Origin: Aristolochia californica
Lineage: Eukaryota; Streptophyta; Magnoliopsida; Piperales; Aristolochiaceae
DNA: 64,000 bases
NCBI GenBank assembly: GCA_029961685.1
Contig: JARWKL010000007.1
Span: forward strand, 23,693,013-23,757,012
Direction: 5' to 3'
Positions 13,897-26,899 of this stretch are shown here, piece by piece (the stretch's first letter is position 1; every line of letters starts with the position of its first letter). Both the position numbers and the translations under genes were made by a program. The notes beneath the pieces are model-generated. The model made no database searches. It worked only from the letters and a program-made list of their open reading frames with translations, and was not told the origin of the DNA.

Positions 13897-14568
13897 TAGA
13901 GGGAGATAATTCCAAAGAGTGTTTGTAATTTTTAGGGATTGTTAGCACTTTTTCGTTTTTATATCTCAGGTTTTGCAATCGTCGAGAAAAGGAGGAGGCG
14001 GGGGATTTTTAACTGAGTGTTGACTCCCAATCCAAAAGTCGTTTCTTACAAAAACAAAGCCCGTTACGACTCATAAATCAATTTACAATCATCTATGATT
14101 ATTATGTCGGCTTTTTGCAAATGGGTAAAATAATGGCATGTTTGACTCAGGTAAACACCCCACCACAAGTTCACTTGAGAATTTAATGAGCGTATGTTAT
14201 CCTCTTTAAAAGCTTTGCATCCATAGCTCATTTGCATATTTAACATGTTTCAAAGATGCATATCCATTTTTAAAACATGTGTAGTAGAAATCTCTTTCTT
14301 GTAAAATTCCAAGCTATTATGGTTAAACTAGTGGAATTTCCCAAACTTGGATAACAAAACTTTTGTGTTCAATTGTGTTGAGTGAATAAATTTTCTTTAT
14401 TTACATTTGTTATCTTTTTAAATTTTTTCCATACATCAACTATAAAATTTTTATTTTGTTGCGAGCTTTTTGCCTTTTTTGTTTATAGTATGAAGGGAGA
14501 GCGAAAACTCAAAGTTTTGATTTAAGAAAAAATTGTACATATAAAATGGAAAAGCACAATGCACAAAT
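13897..14568. repeat. Example monomer, subtype B
   Basis: Subtype B is recognised by gattgttagcac or gattgtaagcac; a G-rich island ending gcgggggattttt; gactcccaatccaaaagtc; gattattatgtcggctttttgcaa; ggcatgtttgactc; ttgcatccatagctcatttgcat; gaaatctctttcttg; and gttaaactagtgg. Compared with A and C, a single G-to-C change destroys the BamHI site (GCATCC instead of GGATCC). It is usually followed by a C monomer. About 28 of some 93 monomers are B by eye. Confidence 0.85.
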
Positions 14569-15240
14569 GTAGAGAGAGATAATTCCGAAGAGTGTCTGTA
14601 ATTTTTAGGGATTGTAAGCTCTTATTAGTTTTTATATCTCATGTTTTGTAATCGTCGGGAAAAATGGGTGGCGGAAGATTTTTAACTGAGTGTTGAATTG
14701 CAATCCATAAGTCATTTCTTACAAAAATATAGCCCGTTACACATGATAAATCACTTTACAATCATGTATGATTGTTAAGTCAAATTTTTGAAAATGGGAA
14801 AAATAATGACCTCTTAGACTCGGGTAAATATCCCACCGCACGTTCGCTTGAGAATTTAATGAGTGTTTGTTATTCTCTTTAAAAACTTTGGATCCATAGA
14901 TCATTAGAATCTTTAACATGTTTCAAGCATGCATATCAATTTTTAAAACATGTGTAGAAAAAATCTCCTTCATGTAAAATTCCAAGCTATTAAGGTTGGA
15001 GTAATGGAATTTCCCAAACTTGGATAACAAAACTTTTGTGTTCATTTGTGGTCTGTGAATAAATATTTTTTATTTAAATTAGTTATTGTTTTAAATTTTT
15101 TCCACACATCAACTATAAAAATTTTATTTTTTCGTGATCTATTTGCCTTTTCTATTTACGGGATGAAGGGAGAGCGAAAACTGAAAGTTATGATTTAAGA
15201 AAAACGTGTACATCTAAAATGGAAATGCAGAATGCACAAA
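14569..15240. repeat. Example monomer, subtype C
   Basis: Subtype C is recognised by aattccgaagagtg; gattgtaagctctt; an island reduced to gggaaaaatgggtggcgg; gttgaattgcaatccat; caaatttttgaaaatggg; gacttgttagactcgggt or a near variant; a BamHI site; tttcaagcatgc; ggttggactaatgg in the standard form (here ggttggagtaatgg); and aaatattttttattta. About 31 monomers are C by eye. In the trimeric regions C is followed by A. Confidence 0.85.
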
Positions 15241-15529
15241 TGTTGAGAGAGATAATTCCAAAGAGTGTCTGTAATTTTTAGGGATCGTAAGCACTTTTTC
15301 ATTTTTATATCTAAGGTTTTACAATTGTCGGAAAAAGGGGGAGGCGGGCGATTTTTAACTGAGTGTTGATTTCCAATCCATAAGTCTTTTCTTACAAAAA
15401 TATAGCCCATTAGGCATGAAAAATCACTTTACACTCATCTATGATTGTTAGGTCAACTTTTTGAAAATGGACAAAATAATGGCTTGTTTGACTCGGGCAA
15501 ATATCCCACCGCACGTTCACTTGAGAATT

Positions 15530-18500
15530 TAATGAGCGTTTGTTATTCTCTTTAAAAGCTTTGGATCCATATGTCATTTGAATATTTAACATGTTTCAAG
15601 CATGCATATCAATATTTAAAACATGTGTAAAAAAAATCTCATTCATGTAAAATTCCAAGCTATTAGGGCCTAATGGAATTTCCCAAACTTGGATAACAAA
15701 ACTTTTGTGTTCATTTGTGGTGTGTGAATAAATATTTTTTATTTACATTAGTTATTTTTTTAAATTTTTTCCACACATCAACTATATAATTTTTATTTTG
15801 TTGTGATCTATTTTCCTTTTCAATTTACAGGATGAATGGAGAGCGAAAATTCGAAGTTCTGATTTAAGAAAAAAGTGTACATCTAAAATAGAAATGCACA
15901 ATGCACAAAAGTAGAGAGAGATAATTCCAAAGAGTGTTAACAATTTTTAGGGATCGTAAGCACTTTTTCATTTTTATATCTATGGTTTTGCAATCGTCGG
16001 GAAAAGCGGGTGGCGGGTGATTTTTAATTGAGTGTTGACTTCCAATTCATAAGTCATTTCATACAAAAATATAGCCCGTTACGCATGACAAAACACTTTA
16101 CAATCATCTAAGATTCTTAGGTCAACTTTTTTAAAATGGGCAAAATCATGGCTTGTTTGACTCAGACATATATCCCACCGCACGTTCACTTGAGAATTTA
16201 ATGAGCATTTGTTACTCTCTTTAAAAACTTTGGATCCATAGGTCATTTGGATCTTTAACAAGTTTGTATCATGCATATCCATTTTTAAAACATGTGTAGA
16301 AAAAATCTCCTTCATGTAAAATTCCAAGATATTAGTGTTGGATCAGTGGAATTACCCACAGTTGGGTAACAATACTTTTGTTTTCATTTGTAGTGTGTGA
16401 ATAAATTTTATTTATTTACATTTTTATTGTGTTAAATTTTTTTTCACATCAACTATACGATTTTCATTTTGTTGTGATCAATTTACCTATTTTGTTTACG
16501 GGATGAAGGGAGAGCGAAAAACTTGAAGTTTTGATTTAAGAAAAATGGGTACATCTAAAACGGAAATGCACAATGCAGAAATGTAGAGAGAGATAATTCC
16601 GAAGAGTTTCTGTAATTTTTAGGGATTGTAAGCTCTTTTTAGTTTCTATATCTTAGGTTTTGCAATCGTCGGGAAAAATGGGTGGCGAAAAATTTTTAAC
16701 TGAGTGTTGAATTGCAATCCATAAGTCGTTTCTTACAAAAATATAGCCCGTTACGCATGAGAAATCACTTTACAATCATCTATGATTGTTAGTTAAAATT
16801 TTTGAATATGGGCGAAATAATGACTTATTAGACTCGGGTAAATAACCCACCGCATGTTCACTTGAGAATTTCATGACAATTTGTTATTCTCTTTAAAAGC
16901 TTTGGATCCATAGCTCATTTGAATCAATAAAATGTTTCAAGCATGCATATCCATTTTTAAAACATGTGTAGAAAAAATCTCTTTCATGTAAAATTCCAAG
17001 CTATTATGGTTGGACTAATGGAATTTCCAAAACTTGGATAACAAAACTTTTGTGTTCTTTTGTGGTGTGTGAATAAATATTTTTTATTTACATTAGTTAT
17101 TGTTTTTAATTTTTTTCACACATCAACTATAATTTTTTTATTTTGGTGTGATCTATTTGGCTTTTCTGTTTACGGGATGAAGGGAGAGCGAAAACTCAAA
17201 GTTCTGATTTAAGAAAAAAGTGTGCACCTAAAACGGAAATGTACAATGCACAAATGTAGAGAGAGATAATTCCAAAGTGTGTCTTTAATTTTTAGGGATC
17301 ATAAGCCCTTTTTCGTTTTTTTATCTAAGGTTTTCCAATCATCGGGAAAAGGGGGAGGAGGGCGATTTTTAACTAAGTGTTGACTTCCAATCCATAGGTC
17401 ATTTCGTACAAAAATATAGCCCGTTACGCACGACAAATCACTTTACAATCATCTATGATTGTTAGGTCAACTTTTTGAAAATGGGCAAAATAATGGCTTG
17501 TTTGACTCGGGCAAATATCCCACCACACGTTCACTTGAGAAATTAATGAGCGGTTGTTTTTCTCTTTAAAAGCTTTGGATCCATAGGTCATTTGAATCTT
17601 TAACATGTTTCAAGCATCCATATCCATTTTTAAAACATGTGCAGAAAAAATCTCCTTCATGTAAAATTCAGAGATATTTGTGTTGGACTAGTGGAATTTC
17701 CCAAACTTGGATAACAAAACTTTTGTGTTCATTTGTGGTGTGTTAATAAATTTTCTTTATTTAATTTTTTTATTGTTTTAAATTTTTTCCATACATCAAC
17801 TATAAAATTTTCATTTTGTTGTGATCTATTTGCCTTTTTAGTTTACGGGATGAAGGGAGAGCAAAAAACTCAAATTTTTTATTTAAGAAAAATGTGTACA
17901 TCTAAAGTGGAAATGCACAATGCACAAATGTAGAGAGAGATAATTCCAAAGAGTGTTTGTAATTTTTAGGGATTGTTAGAACTTTTTCGTTTTTATATCT
18001 CAGGTTTTGCAATCGTCGGGAAAAGGAGTAGGCGGGGGATTTTTAACTAAGTGTTGACTCCCAATCCAAAAGTCATTTCTTACAAAAACAAAGCCCGTTA
18101 CGACTGATAAATCAATTTACAATCATCTATGATTATTATGTCGGGTTTTTGCAAATGGGTAAAATAATGGCATGTTTGACTCAGGTAAACACCCCACCGC
18201 AAGTTCACTTGAGAATTTAATGAGCATATGTTATTCTCTTTAAAAGCTTTGCATCCATAGCTCATTTGCATCTTTAACATGTTTCAAACATGCATATCCA
18301 TTCTTGTAAAATTCCAAGCTATTAGGGTTAAACTAGTGGAATTTCCCAAACTTGGATAACAAAACTTTTGTGTTCAATTGTGTTGTGTGAATAAATTTTC
18401 TTTATTTACATTTGTTATCTTTTTAAATTTTTTCCATACATCAACTATAAAATTTTTATTTAGTTGCGAACTTTTTGCCTTTTTTGTTTATAGTATGAAG

Positions 18501-19560
18501 GGAGAGCGAAAACTCATAGTTTTGATTTAAGAAAAAAGTGTACATCTAAAATGGAAAAGCAAAATGCACAAATTTAGAGAGAGATAATTCCGAAGAGTAT
18601 CTGTAATTTGTAGGGATTGTAAGCTCTTTTTAGTTTTTATATCTCAGGTTTGCAAACGTCGGGAAAAATAGGTGGCGGAAGATTTTTAACTGAGTGTTGA
18701 ATCGCAATCCATAAGTCATTTCTTACAATAATATAGCCCGTTATGCATGATAAATCACTTTACAATCATGTATGATTGTTAAGTCAAATTTTTGAAAATG
18801 GGAAAAATAATGACCTCTTAGACTCAGGTAAATATCCCACTGCACGTTCACTTGAGAATTTAATGAGCATTTGTTATTCTTTTTAAAAGCTTTGGATCCA
18901 TAGATCATTTGAATCTTTAACATGTTTCAAGCATGCATATTCATTTTTAAAACATGTGAAGAAAAAATCTCCTTCATGTAAAATTCCAAGCTATTAGGGT
19001 TGGAGTAATGAAATTACCCAAACTTGGATAACAAAACTTTTGTGTTCATTTGTGGTGTCTGAATAAATATTTTTTATTTAAATTAGTTATTGTTTTAAAT
19101 TTTTTCCACACATCAACTATAAAATTTTTATTTTTTCGTGATCTATTTGCCTTTTCTGTTTACAGGATGAAGGGTGAGCGAAAACTCAAAGTTCTGATTT
19201 AAGAAAAAAGTGTACATCTAAAATGGAAATGCAAAATGCACAAATGTAGAGAGGGATAATTCCAAAGAGTGTCTGTAATTTTTAGGTATCGTAAGCACTT
19301 TTTTGTTTTTATATCTAAGATTTTCCAATCGTCAGGAAAAGAGGAGGCAGGCGATTTTGAACTGAGTATTGACTTCCAATCCATAAGTCATTTCTTACAA
19401 AAATATAGCCCTTTACGCATGACAAATCACTTTACAATTATTTATGATTGTTTGGTCAACTTTTTGAAAATGGGCAAAATAATGGCTTGTTTGACTCGGG
19501 CAAATATCCCACCGCACGTTCACTTGAGAATTTAATGAGCGTTTGTTATTCTCTTTAAAA
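15530..19560. repeat. 4.03-kb hexameric higher-order unit, copy 2
   Basis: This is the tandem partner of the preceding unit, with landmarks near 15911, 16582, 17257, 17930, 18574 and 19247. Copy 2 lacks 28 bp near 18303, where catatccatt joins directly to cttgtaaaattcc. Offsets to copy 1 therefore drop from about 4033 to about 4005 bp after this point. Confidence 0.85.
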
Positions 19561-22500
19561 GAGTTGGATCCATAGGTCATTTGAATGTTTAACATGTTTC
19601 TAGCATACATATCCATTTTTAAAATATGTGTAGAAAAAATCTCCTTCATGTAAAATTCCAAGATATTAGTGTTGGAGTAGTGGAATTTCCTGAACTGAGA
19701 TAACAAAACTTTGTGTTCATTTGTGGTGTGTGAATAAATTTTCTTTATTTAATTTTTTATTTTAAAATTTTTTTCCGTACATCAACTGTAAAATTTTCAT
19801 TTTGTTGTGATCTTTTTGTCTTTTTTGTTTACGGGTTGAAGCGAGAGCGAAAAACTCGAAGTTTTGATTTAAGAAAAATGTGTACATCTAAAACGGAAAT
19901 GCACAATGCACAAATGTAGAGAGAGATAATTCATAAGAGTGTCTAAAATTTTTAGGGATTGTAAGCACTTTTTCGTTTTTATATCTCAGGTTTTCCAATC
20001 TTCGGGAAAAGGGGGAGGCGGGGGATTTTTAACTGAGTGTTGACTCCCAATCCAAAAGTCATTTCTTACAAAAATATAGCCCGTTACAACTGATAAATCA
20101 CTTTACAATCATCTATGATTATTATGTCAGCTTTTTACAAATGGGCAAAATAATGGCATGTTTGACTCGGGTAAATATCCCACCGCAAGTTCACTTGAGA
20201 ATTTAATGAGCTTTTGTTATTCTCTTTGAAAGCTTTGCATCCATAGCTCATTTGAATCTTTAACATGTTTCAATCTTTCATATCCATTTTTAAAACATGC
20301 ATAGAAGAAATCTCTTTCTTGTAAAATTCCAAGCAATTAGGGTTAAACTAGTGGAATTTCCCAAACTTGGATAAAAAAACTTTTGTGTTCATTTGTGTTG
20401 TGTGAATAAATTTTCTTTTTTTACATTTGTTATTGTTTTAAATTTTTTTCCATACATCAACTATAAAATTTTTATTTTGTTGTGAGCTTTTTCCCTTTTT
20501 TGTTTTCGGGATGAAGGGAGAGCGAAAACTCAAAGTTTTGATTTAAGAAAAAAATGTACATCTAAAATGGGAAAGCACAATGCACAAATGTAGAGAGCGA
20601 TAATTCCGAAGAGTGTTAGTAATTTTTAGAGATTGTAAGCACTTTATAGTTTTTCTATCTCTGGTTTTACAGTCGTCGGGAAAAATGAGTGGCGAAGGAT
20701 TTTTAACTGAGTGTTGAATTACTATCCTTAAGTCATTTCTTACAAAAATATAGCCCGTTACGAATGATAAATCGCTTTAAAATCATTTATGATTGTTAGG
20801 TCAAAATTTTGAAAATGGGCAAAATAATGACTTCTTAAACTCGGGTAAATATCCCACCGCACTTTCACTAGAGAATTTATTTACATTTTTTGTTCTCCTT
20901 AAAAGCTTTGGATCCATAGGACATTTGAATCTTTAACATGTTTCAAGCAAGCATATCAAATTTTAAAACATGTGTACAAAAAATCTCCTTCATGTAAAAT
21001 TCGAAGATATTAGTGTTGGACTAGTGGAATTTCCCAAACTTGGATAACAAAACTTTTGTGTTCATTTGTGGTGTGTGAATAAATTTTCTTATTTAATTTT
21101 TTATTGTTTTTAATTTTTTCCGTACATCAACTATAAAATTTTCATTTTGCTGTGATCTATTTGCCTTTTTTGTTTACGGGATGAAGGGAGAGCGAAAAAA
21201 TTGAAATTTTTATTTTACAAAAATGTGTACATATAAAACGGAAATGCACAAAGCACAAATGTAGAGAGAGATAATTCCAAAGAGTGTCTGTAATTTTAAG
21301 GGATTGTAAGCACTTTTTCGTTTTTATATCTCTGGTTTTCCAATCGTCGGGAAAAGGGGGAGGCGGGGGATTTTTAACTGAATGTTGACTCCCAATCCAA
21401 AAGTCATTTCTTACAAAAATGTAGCCCGTTACGACTGATAAATCACTTTACAATCATCTATGATTATTATGTCAGCTTTTTGCAAATGGGCAAAATAATG
21501 GCATGTTGGACTCGGGTAAAAATCCCACCGCAAGTTCACTTGCGAATTTAAAGAGCGTTTGTTATTCTCTTTGAAAGGTTTGCACCCATAGCTCATTTGA
21601 ATCTTTAACATGTTTCAATCATGCATATCCAATTTTAAAACATGTGTAGAAGAAATTTCTTTCTTGTAAAATTCCAAGTTATTAGGGTTAAACTAGTGGA
21701 ATTTGCCAAACTTGAATAACAAAACTTTTGTGTTCATTTGTGTTGTGTGAATATATTTTCTTTATTTACATTTTTTATTGTTTTAAATTTTTTCCATACA
21801 TCAACTATAAAATTTTTATTTTGTTGTGAGCTTTTTGCTTTTTTTGTTTTCGGGATGAAGGGAGAGCGAAAACTCAAAGTTTTGGTTTAAGAAAAAAGTG
21901 TACATCTAAAATGGAAAAGCATAATGCACAAATGTAGAGAGAGATAATTCCAAAGAGTGTCAGTAATTTTTAGGGATTGTAAGCACTTTAGTTTTTATAT
22001 CTCAGGTTTTGCAATCGTCGGGAAAAATGGGTGGCGGAGGATTTTTAACTGAGTGTTGAATTGGTATCCATAAGTCATTTCTTACAAAAATATTTCCCGT
22101 TACGCATGATAAATCACTTTACAATCATCTATGATTGTTAGGTCAAAATTTTGAAAATGGCAAAATAATGACTTATTAGACTCGGGTAAATATCCCACTG
22201 CACTTTCACTTTAGAATTTATTTAGCGTTTTTTATTCTGCTTAAAAACTTTGGATCCATAGGACATTTGAATCTTTAACATGTTTCAAGCATGCATATCC
22301 TTTTTTAAAAGATGTGTAGAAAAAATCTCCTTCATGTAAAGTTCCAAGTTATTAGGGTTGGACTAATGGAATTTCCCAAACTTGGATAACAAAACTTTTG
22401 TGTTCTTTTGTGGTGTGTGAATAAATATTCTTTATTTACATTTGTTATTGTTTTAAATTTTTTCGATACATCAACTACAAAATTTTTATTTTGTTGTGTG

Positions 22501-23280
22501 CATTTTGCCTGTTTTTTTTTTTCGGCATGAAGGGAGGGCGAAAACTCAAAGTTTTGATTTAAGAAAAAAGTGTACATGTAAAATTGAAAAGCACAATGCA
22601 CAAATGTAGAGAGAGATAATTCCGAAGAGTGTCTGTAATTTTTAGGGATTGTAAGCACTTTAGTTTTTATATCTCAGGTTTTGCAATCGTCGGGAAAAAT
22701 GGGTGGCGGAGGATTTTTAACTGAGTGTTGAATTGCTATCCATAAGTCATTTCTTACAAAAATATTGCCCGTTACGCATGACAAATCACTTTACAATCAT
22801 ATTTGATTTTAAGGTCAAAATTTTGAAAATGGGCAAAATAATAATTTCTTAGACTCGGATAAATATCCAACCGCACTTTCACTTTATAATTTATTTAGCG
22901 TTTTTTATTCTCCTTTAAAGCTTTGGATCCATAGGACATTTGAATCTTTTACATGTTTCAAGCATGCATATCCATTTTTAAAACATGTGTAGAAAAAATC
23001 TCCTTCATGTAAAATTCCAAGTTATTACAGTTGGACTAACGGAATTTCCCAAACTTAGATAACAAAACTTTTGTGTTCATTTGTGGTATGTGAATAAATA
23101 TTTTTTATTTACATTACTTATTGTTTTAAATTTTTTCCACACATCAACTATTAAATTTTTATTTTGTTGTGATCTATTTACCTTTTCTGTTTACGGGATG
23201 AAGGGAGAGAAAAACCTCAAAGTTCTAATTTAAGAAAAAAGTGTACATCTAAAATGGAAATGCACAATCCACAAATGTAG
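19560..23280. repeat. Satellite block rich in a C variant
   Basis: The monomer order is B, C, B, C, C before an A monomer at 23279. The C monomers near 20590, 21935 and 22607 share a variant with a shortened agcacttta(t)agttttt motif and the ggacatttgaatc motif. Those at 21935 and 22607 are adjacent and 672 bp apart, suggesting a local single-monomer duplication. Confidence 0.75.
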
Positions 23281-23699
23281 AGAGAGATAATTCCAAAGAG
23301 TGTCTGTAATTTTTAGGGATCGTAATCACTTATTCATTTTTATATCTAAGGTTTTGCAATCATAGGGAAAAAGGGGAGGCGAGCGATTTTTAACTGAGTG
23401 TTGACTTCCAATCCATAAGTCATTTCTGACAAAAATATAGCCCGTTACACATGACAAATCACTTTACAATCATCTATGATTTTTAGGTCAACTTTTTGAA
23501 AATGGGCAAAATAATGGCTTGTTTGACTCGGGCAAATATCACACCACACGTTCACTTGAGAATTTAATAAGTGTTTTTTATTCTCCTTAAAAGCTTTGGA
23601 TCCATAGGTCATTTGAATCTCTAACATATTTCTAGCATGCATATCCATTTTTAAAACATGTGTAGAAAAAATCTCCTTCATGTAAAATTCCAAGATATT

Positions 23700-25330
23700 A
23701 GTGTTGGACTAGTGGAATTTCCCAAACTTGGATAACAAAACTTCTGTGTTCATTTGTGGTCTGTGAATAAATTTTTTTTATTTACTTTTTTTATTGTTTT
23801 TAATTTTTTTCGTACATCAAATATAAAATTTTCATTTTGTTGTGATCTATTTGCATTTTTTGTTTACGGGATGAAGGGAGAGCGAAAAACTCGAAGTTTT
23901 TATTTAAAAAAAATGTGTACTTCTAAAATGGAAATGCACAATGCACAAATGTAGAGAGAGATAATTCCAAAGAGAGTCTGTAATTTTTAGGGATTGTAAG
24001 CACTTTTTCGTTTTTATATCTCAGGTTTTGCAATCGTCGGGAAAAGGGGGAGGCGGGGGATTTTTAACTGAGTGTTGACTCCCAATCCAAAAGTCAATTC
24101 TTAAAAAAATAAAGCCTCTTACGCATGATAAATCACTTTACAATCATCTATGATTATTATGTCAGCTTTTTGCACATGGACAAAATAATGGCATGTTTGA
24201 CTCGAGTAAATATCCCACCGCAAGTTCAGATGAGAATTTAATGAGCGTTTGTTATTCTCTTTAAAAGCTTTGCATCCATAGCTCTTTTGCATCTTTAACA
24301 TGTTTCAAACAAGCATATCCATTTTTAAAACATGTGTAGAAGATATCTATTTCTTGTAAAATTCCAAGCTATTAGGGTTAAACTAGTGGAATTTCCCAAA
24401 CTTGGATAAAACATTTTTTGTCTTCATTTGTGTTGTGTGAATAAATTTTATTTATTTACATTTTTTATTTTTTTAAAATTTTTCCATACATCAACTATAA
24501 AATTTTTATTTTGTTGTAAGCTTTTTGCCTTTTTTGTTTTCAGGATGTAGGGAGTGCAAAAAATCAAAGTTTTGATTTAAGAAACAGTGTACATGTAAAA
24601 TGGAAAAGTACAATGCACATATGTAGAGAGAGATAATTCCAAAGAGTGTCTGTAATTTTTAGGGATTGTAAGCTCTTTATCTTAATTATATCTCAGGTTT
24701 TGCAATCGTCGGGAAATGGGGGTGGCGGGGGATTTTGAACTGAGTGTTGACTCCCAATCAAAAGGTCATTTCTTACAAAAATATAGCCAATTATGCATGA
24801 TAAATCACTTTACAAACATCTATGATTATTATGTCGGCTTTTTGCAAATGGGAAAAATAATGGCAAGTTTGACTCGGGTAAATATCCCATCGCAAGTTCA
24901 CTTGAGAATTTAATGAGCATTTGTTATTCTCTTTAAAAGCTTTGCATCCATAGCTCATTTGCATCTTTAACATGTTTCAAACATGCATATCCATTTTTAA
25001 AACATGTGTAGAAGAAATCTCTTTCTTGTAAAATACCAAGCCATTAGGGTTAAACAAGTGGAATTTCCCAAACTTGGATAACAAAAATTTTGTGTTCATT
25101 TGTGTTGTATGAATAAATTTTCCTTATTTACATTTTTTATTGTTTTAATTTTTTTCCAGACATCAACTATAAAATTTTTATTTTGTGTTGAGCCTTTTGC
25201 CTTTTTTGCTTTCGGGATGAAGGGAGAGTGAAAACTTAAAGTTTTGATTTCAGAAAAAAGTGTACATCTAAGATGGAAAAGCACAATGCACAAATGTAGA
25301 GAGAGATAATTCCGAAGAGTGTCTGTAATT
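23700..25330. repeat. Pentameric unit segment, copy 1 (offset ~3193 bp)
   Basis: The B-B pair with landmarks near 23952 and 24622 and the start of the following monomer recur 3193-3196 bp downstream. Shared private features include gaagatatctatttcttg (near 24340 and 27532), the motif gatgtagggagtgc (near 24543 and 27738) and gggaaatgggggtggcgggg. Two consecutive B monomers are unusual elsewhere in the array. Confidence 0.8.
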
Positions 25331-26899
25331 TTTAGGAATTGTAAGCTCTTTTTAGTTTTTATCTCTTTGGTTTTGCAATCGTCGGGAAAAATGGGTGGAG
25401 GAGGATTTTTAACTGAGTGTTGAATCGCAATCCATAAGTAATTTCTTACAAAAATATAGTCTGTTATGCCTGATAAATCACTTAACAATCATCTATGATT
25501 GCCAGGTCAAATTTTTTAAAATGGGCAAAATAATGACATGTTAGACTGTGGTAAATATCCCACTGCAAGTTCACGTGAGAATTTAATGAGCGTTTGTTAT
25601 TCTCTTTAAAAGCTTTGCATCCATAGCTCATTTGCATCTTCAACATGCTTCAAACATGCATATCCATTTTTAAAACATGTGTAGAATAAATCTCTTTCTT
25701 GTAAAATTCCAAGCTATTAGGGTTAAACTAGTAGAATTTCCCAAACTTGGATAACAAAACTTTTGTGTTCATTTGTGTTGTGTGAATAAATTTTCTTTAT
25801 TTACATTTGATATTATTTTAAATTTTTTCCACACATCAACTATAAAATTTTTATTTTGTTGTGAGCTTTTTGCCTTTTTTTTTTTCGGGATGAAGCGAGA
25901 GCGAAAACTCAAAATTTTGATTTAAAAAAAAGTGTACATCTAAAATGGAAAAGCATAATGCAAAAATGTAGAGAGAGATAATTCGGCATAGTGTCTGTAA
26001 TTTTCAGTGATTGTAAGGTCTTTTTAGTTTTTATATCTCAGGTTTCGCAATCGTCAGGAAAAATGGGCGGCAGAGGATTTTTAACTGAGTGTTGAATTGC
26101 AATCCATAAATCATTTCTTACAAAAATATAGCCCATTACGCATGATAAATCACATTACAATTATCTATGACTTGTTAAACTCTACTAAATATCCCACCGC
26201 ACGTTCACTTGATAATTTAATGAGCGTTTGTTATTCTCTTTAAAAGCTTTGGATCCATAGGTAATTTGAATCCTTAACATGTTTCAAGCATGCACATCCA
26301 TTTTTAAAACATGTGGAGAAGAAATCTCCTTCATGTAAAATTCCAAGTTATTAGGTTCGACTAATGGAATTTCCCAAACTTCGATAACAAAACTTTGGTG
26401 TTCATTTGTGGTGTGTGAATAAATAATTTTTATTTACATTAATTATTGTTTTAAATTTTTTTCACACGTCAACTATAAAGTTTTTCATTTGTTGCGATCT
26501 ATTTGCCTTTTCTGTTTACGGGATGAAGGGAGAGTGAAAACTCAAAGTTCTGACTTAAGAAAAAAGTGTACATCTAAAATGCAAATGCATAATGCACAAA
26601 TGTAGAGAGAGATAATTCCAAAGAGAGTCTGTCACTTTTAGGGATCGTAAGCACTTTTTCGTTTTTAAATCTAAGGTTTTGCAATCGTCGGTAAAAGGGG
26701 GAGGCGGGCGATTTTTAACTGAGTGTTGACTTCCACTCCATAAGTCATTTTTTTAAAAAAATATAGCCCATTACGCATGACAAATCACTTTACAATCATC
26801 TATGATTGGTAGGTCAACTTTTTGAAAATGGGCAAAATAATGGCTTGTTTGACTTGAGCAAATAACCTACCGTACGTTCACTTGAGAATTTAATGAGCG

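Larger units (their letters stand above)
11500..15530. repeat. 4.03-kb hexameric higher-order unit, copy 1
   Basis: Six monomers in the order A, C, A, B, C, A (landmarks near 11881, 12551, 13221, 13897, 14569, 15241) recur in the next 4 kb at offsets of 4030-4036 bp. Shared private variants include agtgttaacaattttt (near 11903 and 15933), tgtgcacctaaaac (near 13187 and 17222) and aaaaacaaagcccgtta (near 14050 and 18084). The ends of the unit are approximate, because similarity falls off gradually. Confidence 0.85.
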
